Below, piece by piece: positions 22,939 through 31,208 of a stretch of DNA of 46,768 nucleotides. Location: assembly GCA_023390655.1 (NCBI GenBank), contig JAEWCL010000025.1, forward strand, positions 1-46,768. Reading direction: 5' to 3'. Origin of the DNA: Bacillota bacterium. GTDB taxonomy: Bacteria; Bacillota; Clostridia; Christensenellales; CAG-138. The stretch's first letter is position 1. Every line of letters begins with the position of its first letter. The notes under the pieces are model-generated. The model was not told the origin of the DNA, did no database searches, and worked only from the letters and a program-made list of their open reading frames with translations. Both the position numbers and the translations under genes were made by a program.

Positions 22939-24639
22939 TTATCCCTCCAATACCATGTCGTTGAGTGCCGCGCCTGCTTTCACCATGGGATACACCATCT
23001 CCTCACGCTCAATCATGCATTCAATGATGGTAGGCGTCTGCGTCTGTTCCCCTGCATCCTTCAAGGCGGAAAGAAGCGCCTCCTCGTCAAATACCCGAGC
23101 GCCACGCGCACCATAGCTTTCAGCAAGCTTCACAAAATCCGGCGTATATTGGATTGGATTGCTTTCTCCAAGGCCTGCTGCAAGGTCTGTACCCGAATAG
23201 CGGCCTTCACACATAAGCCGCTGCCACTGCCGCACCATACCAAGATAGCCGTTATTGAAGATCACCACAATGACCGGCAAGCCTTCGAGCACCGCAGTTG
23301 CCATCTCCTGGAGATTCATCTGGAAGCCGCCGTCGCCCGTAACGCAGATGACCTTTTTGCTCCTGTCGCCCAGCTGCGCGCCGATGGCTGCAGGCAATCC
23401 ATAGCCCATTGGGCCCAACCCACCCGAAGTCAGCAGTTTTTTATGCATATTCAATGCGAGATACTGCGTTGTCCACATCTGATGCTGCCCCACATCCGTG
23501 ACAACGATGCTCTCGGGGAAAACGCGGTTGAGCGATTCTACAATTTTCCGCGGCGTTAACCCCGGTTTGTCCTGCTTGGGCAAAGGATAGTCTGCCTTCC
23601 ACGCGTCTATCTGCGCGAGCCATCCGTCGGTATCGCAGGGCCGCATATAATGCAGCAGGCTTTCAATGGCCTTTCCTGCCTCGGCCACAATGGGAATATC
23701 CACCTGGACATTGCGGGAAATCGATGCGGTATCGATATCGATATGGATGATTTTCGCGTACGGCGCAAACTCCTCCACCTTTCCTGTGACGCGGTCATTG
23801 AACCGGGAACCGATGGAACAGAGCACATCGCACTCCATGACAGCCTGGTTGGCGGCATAGCAGCCGTGCATGCCCACGTTGCCGATAAACAAAGGATGAT
23901 CTGTCGGTATGGCGCCGCGGCCCATGATGGTGGAGATGACGGGAATACCCGCACGTTCGGCAAGAAGTGTAAACGTCTCTTGCGAACGAGAAATATGGAT
24001 GCCGCCGCCTGCCAGGAACAGCGGTTTTTTCGCCTTGCGCAGCAATGCCGATGCGCGCTTGATCTGGCCGATATGAACGCTCTCGTAAGGCCTATAGCTG
24101 CGTATCTGTACATCGCTCGGGTACTCTTCACTCCCCATGGCGTTGATGACGTCGGCAGGCAAATCCACAATGACAGGGCCGGGCTTACCGGTCGTCGCAA
24201 TGTAAAACGCCTCCCGGATGGCGCGCCCCAAATCCTCCCGCTTCATCACCATCATGTTGTACTTCGTGATGTTGCGCGTAATGCCAATGATATCCACTTC
24301 CTGGAACGCATCGTTGCCAATCAGGTCTCTTCGTACCTGACCGGTAAAGCAGACGATCGGCACGCTGTCATAATTCGCCGCAGCGATGGCCGTGACGGTG
24401 TTGGTGGCGCCCGGCCCGCTGGTGACGAGGCAGACGCCGGGCTTGCCGGTAGTGCGGGCATACCCATCCGCCGCATGCACCAACGCCTGCTCGTGCCTTG
24501 GCAAAATAAGTCGAATGCGCTGCTGCTTGTACAACTCGTCGAAAATAGAAATCACTGGTACGCCGGGGTATGCGAATACGGTATCCACCCCTTCTGCCTG
24601 CAATGCCCTGATGAGCAATTCGGAACCTTTAATTGCCAT
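22939..24639 (-). CDS. ilvB: Acetolactate synthase large (catalytic) subunit
   Basis: 566 aa TPP enzyme. The N-terminal PYR domain carries the catalytic Glu in LPRHEQALVHAADGYAR and GPGATNTVTAIAAA. A central FAD-binding domain follows, then a C-terminal PP domain with VTGDGGFQMNLQEMATA and NNGYLGMVRQWQ. Condenses two pyruvates to 2-acetolactate, or pyruvate with 2-oxobutyrate to 2-aceto-2-hydroxybutyrate, the first shared step of valine/leucine and isoleucine synthesis. ATG 24639 was chosen for its GGAAGGACGGTT site; the longer frame to 24744 covers the promoter region. Cytoplasmic; forms a holoenzyme with IlvN. Confidence 0.96.
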   Translation of the reverse strand: MAIKGSELLIRALQAEGVDTVFAYPGVPVISIFDELYKQQRIRLILPRHEQALVHAADGYARTTGKPGVCLVTSGPGATNTVTAIAAANYDSVPIVCFTGQVRRDLIGNDAFQEVDIIGITRNITKYNMMVMKREDLGRAIREAFYIATTGKPGPVIVDLPADVINAMGSEEYPSDVQIRSYRPYESVHIGQIKRASALLRKAKKPLFLAGGGIHISRSQETFTLLAERAGIPVISTIMGRGAIPTDHPLFIGNVGMHGCYAANQAVMECDVLCSIGSRFNDRVTGKVEEFAPYAKIIHIDIDTASISRNVQVDIPIVAEAGKAIESLLHYMRPCDTDGWLAQIDAWKADYPLPKQDKPGLTPRKIVESLNRVFPESIVVTDVGQHQMWTTQYLALNMHKKLLTSGGLGPMGYGLPAAIGAQLGDRSKKVICVTGDGGFQMNLQEMATAVLEGLPVIVVIFNNGYLGMVRQWQRLMCEGRYSGTDLAAGLGESNPIQYTPDFVKLAESYGARGARVFDEEALLSALKDAGEQTQTPTIIECMIEREEMVYPMVKAGAALNDMVLEG

Positions 24640-24744
24640 AACCGTCCTTCCCCGGGCAGGCAGGCCGTGGTTCACCCCGCCTCCCGATCGCTCCAAAATA
24701 GATGCAACGAATTCATTTATACATCCATTTGCATGTTTATACAT

Positions 24745-24773
24745 ACAATAGCGGCATTTTCCACTATAGTCAA
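24745..24773 (-). promoter_or_regulatory. Promoter of ilvBN
   Basis: Minus strand TTGACT (24773-24768), 17-bp spacer, TATTGT (24750-24745). About 105 bp lie between it and ilvB, with no T-box or leader-peptide hairpin visible. Confidence 0.7.
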
Positions 24774-24775
24774 TA

Positions 24776-24794
24776 CAAAAATCCGCAAAGCGGA
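24776..24794 (-). terminator. Terminator of the por operon
   Basis: Minus strand TCCGC TTT GCGGA (24794-24782) followed by TTTTTG. A short stem, but correctly placed between porB (stop 24908) and the ilvB promoter. Confidence 0.6.
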
Positions 24795-24826
24795 ATTTAT
24801 ATGAAACAAATCATTGAGATAGATTT

Positions 24827-24890
24827 GCCATCCGGAGCGTCAGCGAAGGATCTTGTGGCTGCTTTCGATCTTCGCTGCGCTCAGAATGGC
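24827..24890. repeat. REP-like imperfect palindrome
   Basis: GCCATCCGGAGCGTCAGCGA at 24827 pairs with CGCTGCGCTCAGAATGGC ending at 24890, giving a long imperfect hairpin with a TTGTGGCTGCTTTCG loop. The arms carry the AGCGCAGCGAAGATC type core that recurs in intergenic palindromes of many bacteria. One copy was seen in this window. Confidence 0.6.
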
Positions 24891-24907
24891 AGGAGCTATC
24901 GGTTCAC

Positions 24908-25837
24908 TTATTTACACCGATTGAGCAGCTGCTCCCAACGTTTGTCTACTTCCTTCTGGAAGGCTTCCAACGCCCATTCGTTCCCTTTTTGGAACAAATG
25001 ACGGAACCGTCCCTGCGGACGCAAAAATTCTGTGATGGGGAGTTTTACCTTGGGCTCGTAATTAAGCTTCCATTCCCCTTCGATGACTTCAAACATCGGC
25101 CAGTAGCAGGTTTCCACACCCAGGCGGCAGATCTCCATGAGATCCTCGGTCGGATACCGCCACCCGCGCGGGCAGGGCGCCATGACGTTGAGAAACGCCG
25201 GACCCTCGGTGTAGATGGCGCGTTCCGCCTTTTTATGCAGGTCCTGAAGGTTCTTAATAAACGTTGTCTGCGCGACATAGGGGATGTTATGCATGGCCAT
25301 AATACCGGTCAGATCCTTGCGGTACTGCGGCTTGCCAATGGATTGTTGTCCGACCGGCGTCGTAGTGGTATCCGCGAACATGGGCGTGGCGGAAGAGCGC
25401 TGGATACCGGTGTTCATATACGCGCCGTTGTCATAGCAGACATATACCATGTCATGCCCGCGCTCCATCGCACCCGATAAGGACTGCAGACCGATGTCAT
25501 ACGTGCCGCCGTCGCCGCCGAACGCAATGAATTTATACGTCTCACCGAGCTTGCCGCGTTTCTTCGCCGCAACATACGCGGCCTCTACGCCGCTGAGTGT
25601 AGCCGCGGCGTTCTCAAACGCGTTATGGATGAACGAATCCTTCCAGGCGGTATACGGATACAGGAAAGTGGATACTTCCAGGCAGCTTGTGGCGCTGCAC
25701 ACAACAGCCTTGTCCTCTTCGCGGAGCGCGCGCAGCACATTTCGTACAGCGATGGTGCCGCCGCAGCCGGCGCACATACGGTGGCCTGGCGCCAACCGCT
25801 CCTCCTTGGACATGATCTCCTTAAAATTATAGGCCAT
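24908..25837 (-). CDS. porB: 2-oxoacid (pyruvate):ferredoxin oxidoreductase, beta (TPP) subunit
   Basis: 309 aa. TPP-binding core AFGGDGGTYDIGLQSLSGA and VCYDNGAYMNTGIQRS. Cys residues in HRMCAGCGGT and VVCSATSC, plus a later Cys, fit the [4Fe-4S] ligands of pyruvate-type beta subunits. With PorA, PorC and PorD it oxidises a 2-oxoacid to acyl-CoA and CO2, reducing ferredoxin. ATG 25837 (GGAAGGAGGAGAAAGCA ahead) overlaps the porA end by 11 bp; the longer frame to 25957 lies inside porA. Whether pyruvate, 2-oxobutyrate or branched-chain oxoacids are used cannot be settled from sequence. Confidence 0.95.
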   Translation of the reverse strand: MAYNFKEIMSKEERLAPGHRMCAGCGGTIAVRNVLRALREEDKAVVCSATSCLEVSTFLYPYTAWKDSFIHNAFENAAATLSGVEAAYVAAKKRGKLGETYKFIAFGGDGGTYDIGLQSLSGAMERGHDMVYVCYDNGAYMNTGIQRSSATPMFADTTTTPVGQQSIGKPQYRKDLTGIMAMHNIPYVAQTTFIKNLQDLHKKAERAIYTEGPAFLNVMAPCPRGWRYPTEDLMEICRLGVETCYWPMFEVIEGEWKLNYEPKVKLPITEFLRPQGRFRHLFQKGNEWALEAFQKEVDKRWEQLLNRCK

Positions 25838-27014
25838 TGCTTTCTCCTCCTTCCGAGCGCACCGAAAGATACCGGTAGGGTTTATCCTCCTGATCCGGCA
25901 GCGCCTCAAAGACCGACAAAAGATCCTCCACGCGCACGTCGCGTCCGCCCAAGCCATATACGTACGGGAACACGTTCGTTAAAACGCCCGCATGGTAGAG
26001 CGCGCCGCGGACTTCCGCAGCGAGAGGGCCGCCGTTGCCGCTGAAGCTTTCCGCGCGGTCCATCACGGCGATTGCCTTGCAGCCCTTCAACGCGTCCGCA
26101 ATCTCTTCCGCCGGGAAGGGCCGGAACACGCGTACCTTCAATAGACCGGCCTTGATACCCCTATTTCGAAGTTCATCCACCGCCTCTTTGCCGGTACCGG
26201 CTGCTGAACCAATCACAACCATCGCGTACGCGGCGTCTTCCATCCGGTAGGCTTCAAACAAGTCGTACTGCCTGCCCGAAATGCCTTCGAACTCTGCCGC
26301 CACATCTAAAATCACATCTTTTGCGCGGCGCATGGCCTCCGCCTGGCTGCGTTTATACTCCAAGTAGTAGGCCGACGTTGCGTAGGGCCCGAGAGAGAGC
26401 GGATTTTCGGGGTTTAATAACGAATCCGCAGGGGCATAGCTGCCCGCAAACGCCTTTACCGCCGCATCCTCTATTAGCTCCATGTTCTCTACGGCATGGG
26501 AGGTAATAAAGCCATCCTGGCACACCATCACGGGAAGCCGCACGTCGTCATGCTCCCCAATGCGGAACGCCTGAATGAGGTTATCGTAAGCTTCCTGATT
26601 GTTCTCGCTGTAAATCTGGATCCAGCCGGAATCTCGCGCGCCCATGCTGTCCGAATGATCGCAGTTGATGTTGATCGGCCCCGTCAGCGCGCGGTTGACA
26701 AGCGCAAGTACAATAGGCAGCCGGTCGGACGCGGCGACATACAATTCCTCCCACATCAGGGCAAGGCCAGCGGAAGAGGTTGCCGTTACCGTACGCGCGC
26801 CCGCGGCTTGTGAGCCGATGCAGGCGCTCATGGCGGAGTGCTCGCTTTCTACAGGCACGAACACGGTATCCACCTCGCCATTGGCAACAAACGATGAAAA
26901 ATACTGCGGAATTTCTGTGGAGGGCGTAATGGGGAACGCCGCCATTACATCCGGGTTGACCTGGCGCAACGCCTGGGCCGCCGCCTCGTTGCCGGAAAGT
27001 CTGTCTCTAGGCAT
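25827..27014 (-). CDS. porA: 2-oxoacid:ferredoxin oxidoreductase, alpha subunit
   Basis: 395 aa. The N-terminal pyrimidine-binding domain has GNEAAAQALRQVNPDVMAAFPITPSTEI, the conserved Glu in VPVESEHSAMSACIGSQAAG and TSSAGLALMWEELYVAAS. The central NRALTGPININCDHSD and C-terminal transketolase-like domain (KVRVFRPFPAEEI, AVMDRAESFSGNGGPLAAEV) are typical of PorA. It pairs with PorB to form the catalytic heterodimer. Starts 1 bp after porD. Confidence 0.96.
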   Translation of the reverse strand: MPRDRLSGNEAAAQALRQVNPDVMAAFPITPSTEIPQYFSSFVANGEVDTVFVPVESEHSAMSACIGSQAAGARTVTATSSAGLALMWEELYVAASDRLPIVLALVNRALTGPININCDHSDSMGARDSGWIQIYSENNQEAYDNLIQAFRIGEHDDVRLPVMVCQDGFITSHAVENMELIEDAAVKAFAGSYAPADSLLNPENPLSLGPYATSAYYLEYKRSQAEAMRRAKDVILDVAAEFEGISGRQYDLFEAYRMEDAAYAMVVIGSAAGTGKEAVDELRNRGIKAGLLKVRVFRPFPAEEIADALKGCKAIAVMDRAESFSGNGGPLAAEVRGALYHAGVLTNVFPYVYGLGGRDVRVEDLLSVFEALPDQEDKPYRYLSVRSEGGESNGL

Positions 27015-27015
27015 G

Positions 27016-27321
27016 TTATTCCCCCCTCTTCATCTCGATCGCATTGAACGGGCAAACCTTTGCGCAAATGCCGCAGCCCTTGCAATGCAGGAAATCAAAG
27101 TCGCCCCGCTTGCCATTTACGACGGGAATGGAACTGTCCGGACATACAGGCACGCATAGCAGGCATTGTTTGCACTTTTCCGCAAGATACACCGGCACGT
27201 CTACACGCCACTCACCGGTGTTGAATTCTGCCGAGGTACCGCCGCCCGTAATGCCGCCGCCCAATGTCACGGCCTGCCAGGAGATGGTCTCGTTGATGGT
27301 ATCGGTTATTTTTTTGCTCAT
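27016..27321 (-). CDS. porD: 2-oxoacid:ferredoxin oxidoreductase, delta (ferredoxin) subunit
   Basis: 101 aa. Two [4Fe-4S] motifs, CKQCLLCVPVCP and CKGCGICAKVCP, carry electrons from the TPP site to external ferredoxin. The N-terminal 45 residues are the usual delta-subunit extension. The ATG overlaps the porC stop by 4 bp and porA follows after 1 bp. Confidence 0.96.
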   Translation of the reverse strand: MSKKITDTINETISWQAVTLGGGITGGGTSAEFNTGEWRVDVPVYLAEKCKQCLLCVPVCPDSSIPVVNGKRGDFDFLHCKGCGICAKVCPFNAIEMKRGE

Positions 27322-27884
27322 TCGCGTACCTCCCTGAGTCCTAGCCGCAGCGCCTGCATGTTGCCCGCAATGACTTCGGGCTTGCTTGCGAACTTGTGCG
27401 TAAAAGATGCCTCCATATCATGAAGAAACGCTTCTTCCTCCATCAGGCCCGATACCTTCACAATAGCGGCAAGCATCGGCGTGTTGGGGAAATACTTCCC
27501 GAGCGCCGCAACGGAGATCGCGCGCGCATCCACCGTATACACCTTGCCCGGATATCCCTTGAGCAAGGGACGCAATTCATCCGCGGTCTTTGCGGAATTG
27601 ATGACGATCGCGCCCTCAGGCTTGAGGCCGAGCGTGACGTCCACTGCTTCTAATAGCGTTTCGTCTACCACCGCCACGTAATCCGGCGCATAGATATTGC
27701 TGTGAATACGGATCGGCGTGCTGCCGATGCGGTTATATGCCGTAATCGGCGCGCCCATGCGCTCGGGTCCATATTCCGGAAACCCCTGCACATACTTGCC
27801 TGTGTGAAAAGCGACGTCGGCAAGCAGCAGCGCCGCGGTCTTTGCGCCCTGCCCACCCCTGCCATGCCAGCGAATTTCTAGCAT
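27318..27884 (-). CDS. porC: 2-oxoacid:ferredoxin oxidoreductase, gamma subunit
   Basis: 188 aa. MLEIRWHGRGGQGAKTAALLLADVA is the signature of gamma subunits (CoA-binding domain), followed by GPERMGAPITAYNRI and AIVKVSGLMEEEAF. The ATG at 27884 is preceded by AAAGGAGGCATT; the longer frame to 27962 has no ribosome site. First gene of the porCDAB unit, 85 bp after the gamma-lyase gene with a hairpin between. Confidence 0.95.
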   Translation of the reverse strand: MLEIRWHGRGGQGAKTAALLLADVAFHTGKYVQGFPEYGPERMGAPITAYNRIGSTPIRIHSNIYAPDYVAVVDETLLEAVDVTLGLKPEGAIVINSAKTADELRPLLKGYPGKVYTVDARAISVAALGKYFPNTPMLAAIVKVSGLMEEEAFLHDMEASFTHKFASKPEVIAGNMQALRLGLREVRE

Positions 27885-27932
27885 AATGCCTCCTTTTCTT
27901 GTTTGCCCGCTTAAAAAAGGGTATTGTGAATA

Positions 27933-27956
27933 GGACCCGGTGTTTGCACCGGGTCC
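27933..27956 (-). terminator. Hairpin between gamma-lyase and porC
   Basis: GGACCCGGTG (27933-27942) / CACCGGGTCC (27947-27956), perfect 10-bp stem with a 4-nt loop. No strong U-tract on the minus strand, so it may be a partial terminator or an mRNA-processing or stabilising hairpin. Confidence 0.55.
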
Positions 27957-27969
27957 ACACAATTGTCAT

Positions 27970-29157
27970 TTAGCGCTGTGCCAAAGCCTGCGCGAAATCT
28001 CCGATGATGTCGTCAATATCCTCAATGCCGACCGAGACGCGGATCATGCCGTCGGCGATGCCCATGCGTTCGCGCTCTTCCCGGGCGATCTTGCCGTGCG
28101 TCATCGTGGCCGGATGCTGAACAAGCGTGTCAAGGTCTCCCAGGCTGACACAGTACTTGGCCATATGCAGCTTCTTAATAAATGCCTGTGCGCCGGGAAT
28201 GCCGCCTTCCACCTCAAAGGAGAGCATACCGCCGTATACGCCGCCGAACTGCGCCTTGGCGAGTTCGTGCTGCGGATGGCTTGCAAGACCCGGGTAGACA
28301 ACGTTCTTTACTTCCTTCCGCGTCTCCAGCCACTGCGCAAACTTCATCGCGTTCTCACAATGGGCGCGCATACGCAGGTGCAGCGTCTTCAGGCCGCGGA
28401 GCTGCAGCCAGCAAGAGAAGGGGCTGGGCACCGGCCCAAGCTCCTGGTACATGGAGCTGCGGATCCCGTCCACAAACGCGAACTTGCCGCCAATGATGCC
28501 GCCAATGATATCGCCGTGTCCATTGATGTATTTGGTAGAGCTGTGCACCACCACGTCAATGCCGTAGGAAATCGGCTGTACCATGTAGGGGGAGGTGAAT
28601 GTGCTGTCTACAATGGAGGTGACGCCATTCGCCTTTGCCCAGTCCGCAAGCGCCTTGAGATCGAGCACCGCCATGGTGGGGTTTGCAATGGTTTCCGCAT
28701 AGACGACCTTGGTGTTGGGGCGCTTTGCCGCGTTCAAAGTAGCGGGCAGGAGATCCTCGACAAATGTTACTTCAATATGGAACTCTTCAAATATCTTGGT
28801 GAACAGGCCGTAGGTGCCGCCATATATCGTCTTATACGCGATGACATGGTCGCCCGGATGCGCACAGTGCATGACGGCAAGGGAAATCGCCGCCATACCG
28901 GAAGCTGTGGCGAGCGCCGCCTCAGCGCCTTCGAGTTCGGCGATCTTGTCCTGCAGATCGTTCTGTGTTGGGTTGCGGGAACGGGCATATGTGTAAATGC
29001 CTTCCTTGTCTCCGGCGAGGTAACGGTCCATTTTCTCAGGCGTCCATACATAGGTGCTGGTCATGAACATGGGCGCTATGAGCGCGCCAGTTTCAGGATC
29101 GGGAAGCTGCCCGGCGTGTACGGCCTTCGTTGCAAACTTTGCATGCTTGGTATCCAT
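27970..29157 (-). CDS. Methionine gamma-lyase / cystathionine gamma-synthase-family PLP enzyme
   Basis: 395 aa, family-typical length. Starts THAGQLPD-like (KAVHAGQLPDPETGAL). PLP features: YARSRNPTQ, ATASGMAAIS, IYGGTY, AETIANPTM, VDSTFTSP and the Schiff-base Lys in VVHSSTKYINGHGDIIGG. Within the Cys/Met metabolism PLP family it could cleave methionine to methanethiol, ammonia and 2-oxobutyrate, or act on O-acetylhomoserine or cystathionine. Motifs alone do not separate these. Lying before porCDAB, a 2-oxobutyrate-forming lyase is the most coherent reading. ATG 29157 has AAAGGAGTAACATC ahead and is 4 bp after the dehydrogenase stop. Confidence 0.9.
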   Translation of the reverse strand: MDTKHAKFATKAVHAGQLPDPETGALIAPMFMTSTYVWTPEKMDRYLAGDKEGIYTYARSRNPTQNDLQDKIAELEGAEAALATASGMAAISLAVMHCAHPGDHVIAYKTIYGGTYGLFTKIFEEFHIEVTFVEDLLPATLNAAKRPNTKVVYAETIANPTMAVLDLKALADWAKANGVTSIVDSTFTSPYMVQPISYGIDVVVHSSTKYINGHGDIIGGIIGGKFAFVDGIRSSMYQELGPVPSPFSCWLQLRGLKTLHLRMRAHCENAMKFAQWLETRKEVKNVVYPGLASHPQHELAKAQFGGVYGGMLSFEVEGGIPGAQAFIKKLHMAKYCVSLGDLDTLVQHPATMTHGKIAREERERMGIADGMIRVSVGIEDIDDIIGDFAQALAQR

Positions 29158-29161
29158 GATG

Positions 29162-30220
29162 TTACTCCTTTCCACCGCCAATGCGGATCATGACCTTAAT
29201 ATGTTTGGGCCCGTTCACGATCAGCTCCTCAAAGCCGTCCTGAACAAGGGTATCCAACGTCACTTCACGGGTGATGAGCGCTTCGGCATTGATCAGGCCC
29301 TGTTCCAGGTAAGAAAGTGCAACGCCAATCTCATCCACATGCGCCTGGGAAGTGTAGAGCGTCCGCTCGCCTTCCTGGAAGGTATTCATATCAAACACCG
29401 GCTTCTTTTCAAAGACGCCCATCACCATCAGCTTGGCGCCGGGACGCAGCGCAGAAATGGCGCTGTCCAGCGTGCGCTGGCTTCCAACGCATTCATATAC
29501 AACATCCGCAAGGCCGCCGTTCCATTCCTGTATGACGGGCACAAGATCGCCGTCCAATACGTCATGGTAGGCGCACCCGTAGCTTTCCACCAGTTCCTTG
29601 CGGTCCTTGCCAACGCCGGCGACCAGGATTTTGCCCGCGCCCGCAAACTTGGCTGCAAGCATGCAGGCGAGGCCAATAATCCCGGGACCTACAACAACGA
29701 CTGCGCTGCCCGTGATATCGCCCAAAAGACGCGTCGCATGGATGCCGCACGCCAACGGTTCCGCCAAAGCACCCTGCCGCAGCGTTACGGCATCGGGTAC
29801 GCGGAAGAGACGGTCCGCATCCACCACCACATAATCCGCAAACGCGCCGTCGGTGCCTACGCCCAAGAAGCCAAGCTTTTCGCACACGTTGTAGCGGCCG
29901 GAGCGGCACATGGCGCACTTCTTGCAGCAAAGCGTACCGTTTGCGGTGACGCGGTCGCCCTGTTTCCAACCGGTTACATCCTCGCCTACCGCTTCGATCA
30001 CGCCGGTAAATTCATGGCCCAGCGTTAAGGGCGCAGTCCGCCCGGTCAACCTGTGGGGCTTTGCAACAGGGATAAAGTTGGGCCCCACATATTCATGGCG
30101 GTCGGTCCCGCAAATGCCTGCGTAAGCGACCTTGATGCGCACATGGCCTGCGGGTATTGGAGGTACCGGCAGTTCTTCGATGCGTACATCCTTGTATCCA
30201 TGCCAAACGGCAGCTTTCAT
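29162..30220 (-). CDS. Zinc-dependent alcohol/polyol dehydrogenase (MDR family)
   Basis: 352 aa. Catalytic zinc ligands in AGICGTDRHEYVG and LGHEFTG, structural zinc Cys cluster CCKKCAMCRSGRYNVC, NAD-binding VVVVGPGIIGLACMLAAKFAG. Resembles butanediol/sorbitol/threonine dehydrogenases; it probably oxidises a secondary alcohol with NAD(P). The ATG overlaps the stop of the TIM-barrel gene by 4 bp and the stop is 4 bp before the gamma-lyase. Substrate not predicted. Confidence 0.92.
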   Translation of the reverse strand: MKAAVWHGYKDVRIEELPVPPIPAGHVRIKVAYAGICGTDRHEYVGPNFIPVAKPHRLTGRTAPLTLGHEFTGVIEAVGEDVTGWKQGDRVTANGTLCCKKCAMCRSGRYNVCEKLGFLGVGTDGAFADYVVVDADRLFRVPDAVTLRQGALAEPLACGIHATRLLGDITGSAVVVVGPGIIGLACMLAAKFAGAGKILVAGVGKDRKELVESYGCAYHDVLDGDLVPVIQEWNGGLADVVYECVGSQRTLDSAISALRPGAKLMVMGVFEKKPVFDMNTFQEGERTLYTSQAHVDEIGVALSYLEQGLINAEALITREVTLDTLVQDGFEELIVNGPKHIKVMIRIGGGKE

Positions 30221-31206
30221 ACACGTCCTCCTTCCGCCGCGAAGAAGCGCGACATCAGTTCTTCGAGTATGCTTCCCGGGGTCTTGTTTATATCCCCCGC
30301 GAATGTCTCGGGGAGGCGTTCGGTTACAAACCTGCTTGCCCCCTCAATAAATGCAATGCTTGCGCGGCAGGCGGCGTCCGGGCAATCCCGGTACGGGTAC
30401 AGATCGAGCGAGAACCAGCCCTCGTACCCCATCCTGTCTAACCAGTAAAAGAGCTCAAAATACTGCGGCCAGTGCACCGACCCTACCGGCATATCGTCAT
30501 CCGCAATGCGGTAGTTGTCGTTGAGGTGCAGGTGGAACAGTCGGTTTTCATGCATGAGGATGGCGGCCGATTCAGCCGGATTTTCCCCTGCATTAAAGGC
30601 ATGCCCCACATCCAGCGTAACGCCGACATTCGCGCAGCCGGTCGCCTGCGCGGCGGCAAGCGCCATGCCTGCGTTCTTCATCATGCAGCTCATTTTGGGT
30701 TCGCTTGTTTTGTACTCGATCCCCAACTTAATGGAAGGATCATGCTGCGCGCAGATGCGCAGCGCATCGACCATGCGGGCGTAGCCTGCCGCATAATCGT
30801 TCTGGAATACATAATCAAACCCATCCTGCCCCATCCAGAGACTTACAACGGCAACGCCGATGCTGTTTGCAAAGTCCATTGCGCTTTTGACAAGGTTGAT
30901 GGCCTTTTGCCGCTGCGTCGCATTGGCGGAGGAAAGAGAGCCGTCCTTCCATTCCTTATCGCATACGAGTTCGACTCCCATGCCTGCAATGGCAAGTCCG
31001 TACTCGCGCAATGCGGGCTGTACTTCTGCCCAGTTGTTCTCATTGACATCGTTGGGATAGGTAATTTCAATGCCGGAAACGCCATGAAGCGCGCCGATCC
31101 GCTTTACGCGGTCAAGAAAGCCAAGCCGCTCCTTATAACCGTCGCCCACGTAGCGGTCGGTCCCCATTCCATAATCCCAAACGCCTACACTGATTGGATT
31201 TTTCAT
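30217..31206 (-). CDS. Sugar phosphate isomerase/epimerase-like TIM-barrel protein
   Basis: 329 aa, AP-endonuclease-2-like TIM barrel. Metal-ligand candidates are Glu in GIEYKTSEPK, Asp-His in LDVGHAF, His in HLHLND and Glu/Asp in the C-terminal WFSLDLYPYRD. Related proteins isomerise or epimerise ketoses, or dehydrate inosose. The fold is secure; the reaction is not. It is coupled to the following dehydrogenase (ATGA overlap), which suggests consecutive steps of one sugar or polyol pathway together with the FGGY kinase. Confidence 0.88.
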   Translation of the reverse strand: MKNPISVGVWDYGMGTDRYVGDGYKERLGFLDRVKRIGALHGVSGIEITYPNDVNENNWAEVQPALREYGLAIAGMGVELVCDKEWKDGSLSSANATQRQKAINLVKSAMDFANSIGVAVVSLWMGQDGFDYVFQNDYAAGYARMVDALRICAQHDPSIKLGIEYKTSEPKMSCMMKNAGMALAAAQATGCANVGVTLDVGHAFNAGENPAESAAILMHENRLFHLHLNDNYRIADDDMPVGSVHWPQYFELFYWLDRMGYEGWFSLDLYPYRDCPDAACRASIAFIEGASRFVTERLPETFAGDINKTPGSILEELMSRFFAAEGGRV

Positions 31207-31208
31207 AG

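Noticed and set aside
24640..24744. N-terminal extension of IlvB to the ATG at 24744
   Set aside because: It would start at the predicted -10 region, lacks a ribosome site and has no similarity to IlvB starts; ATG 24639 fits better.
23650..24804. Long plus-strand frame opposite ilvB
   Set aside because: A shadow of the high-GC ilvB codons; no ribosome site, no domain, wholly antisense to a certain gene.
27940..30028. Long plus-strand frames opposite the gamma-lyase and dehydrogenase
   Set aside because: Composition-driven shadows antisense to well-supported enzymes.
30880..30892. Another CTTTTGACAA copy of the shared box
   Set aside because: It lies inside the TIM-barrel gene without the second element or hairpin; chance match.
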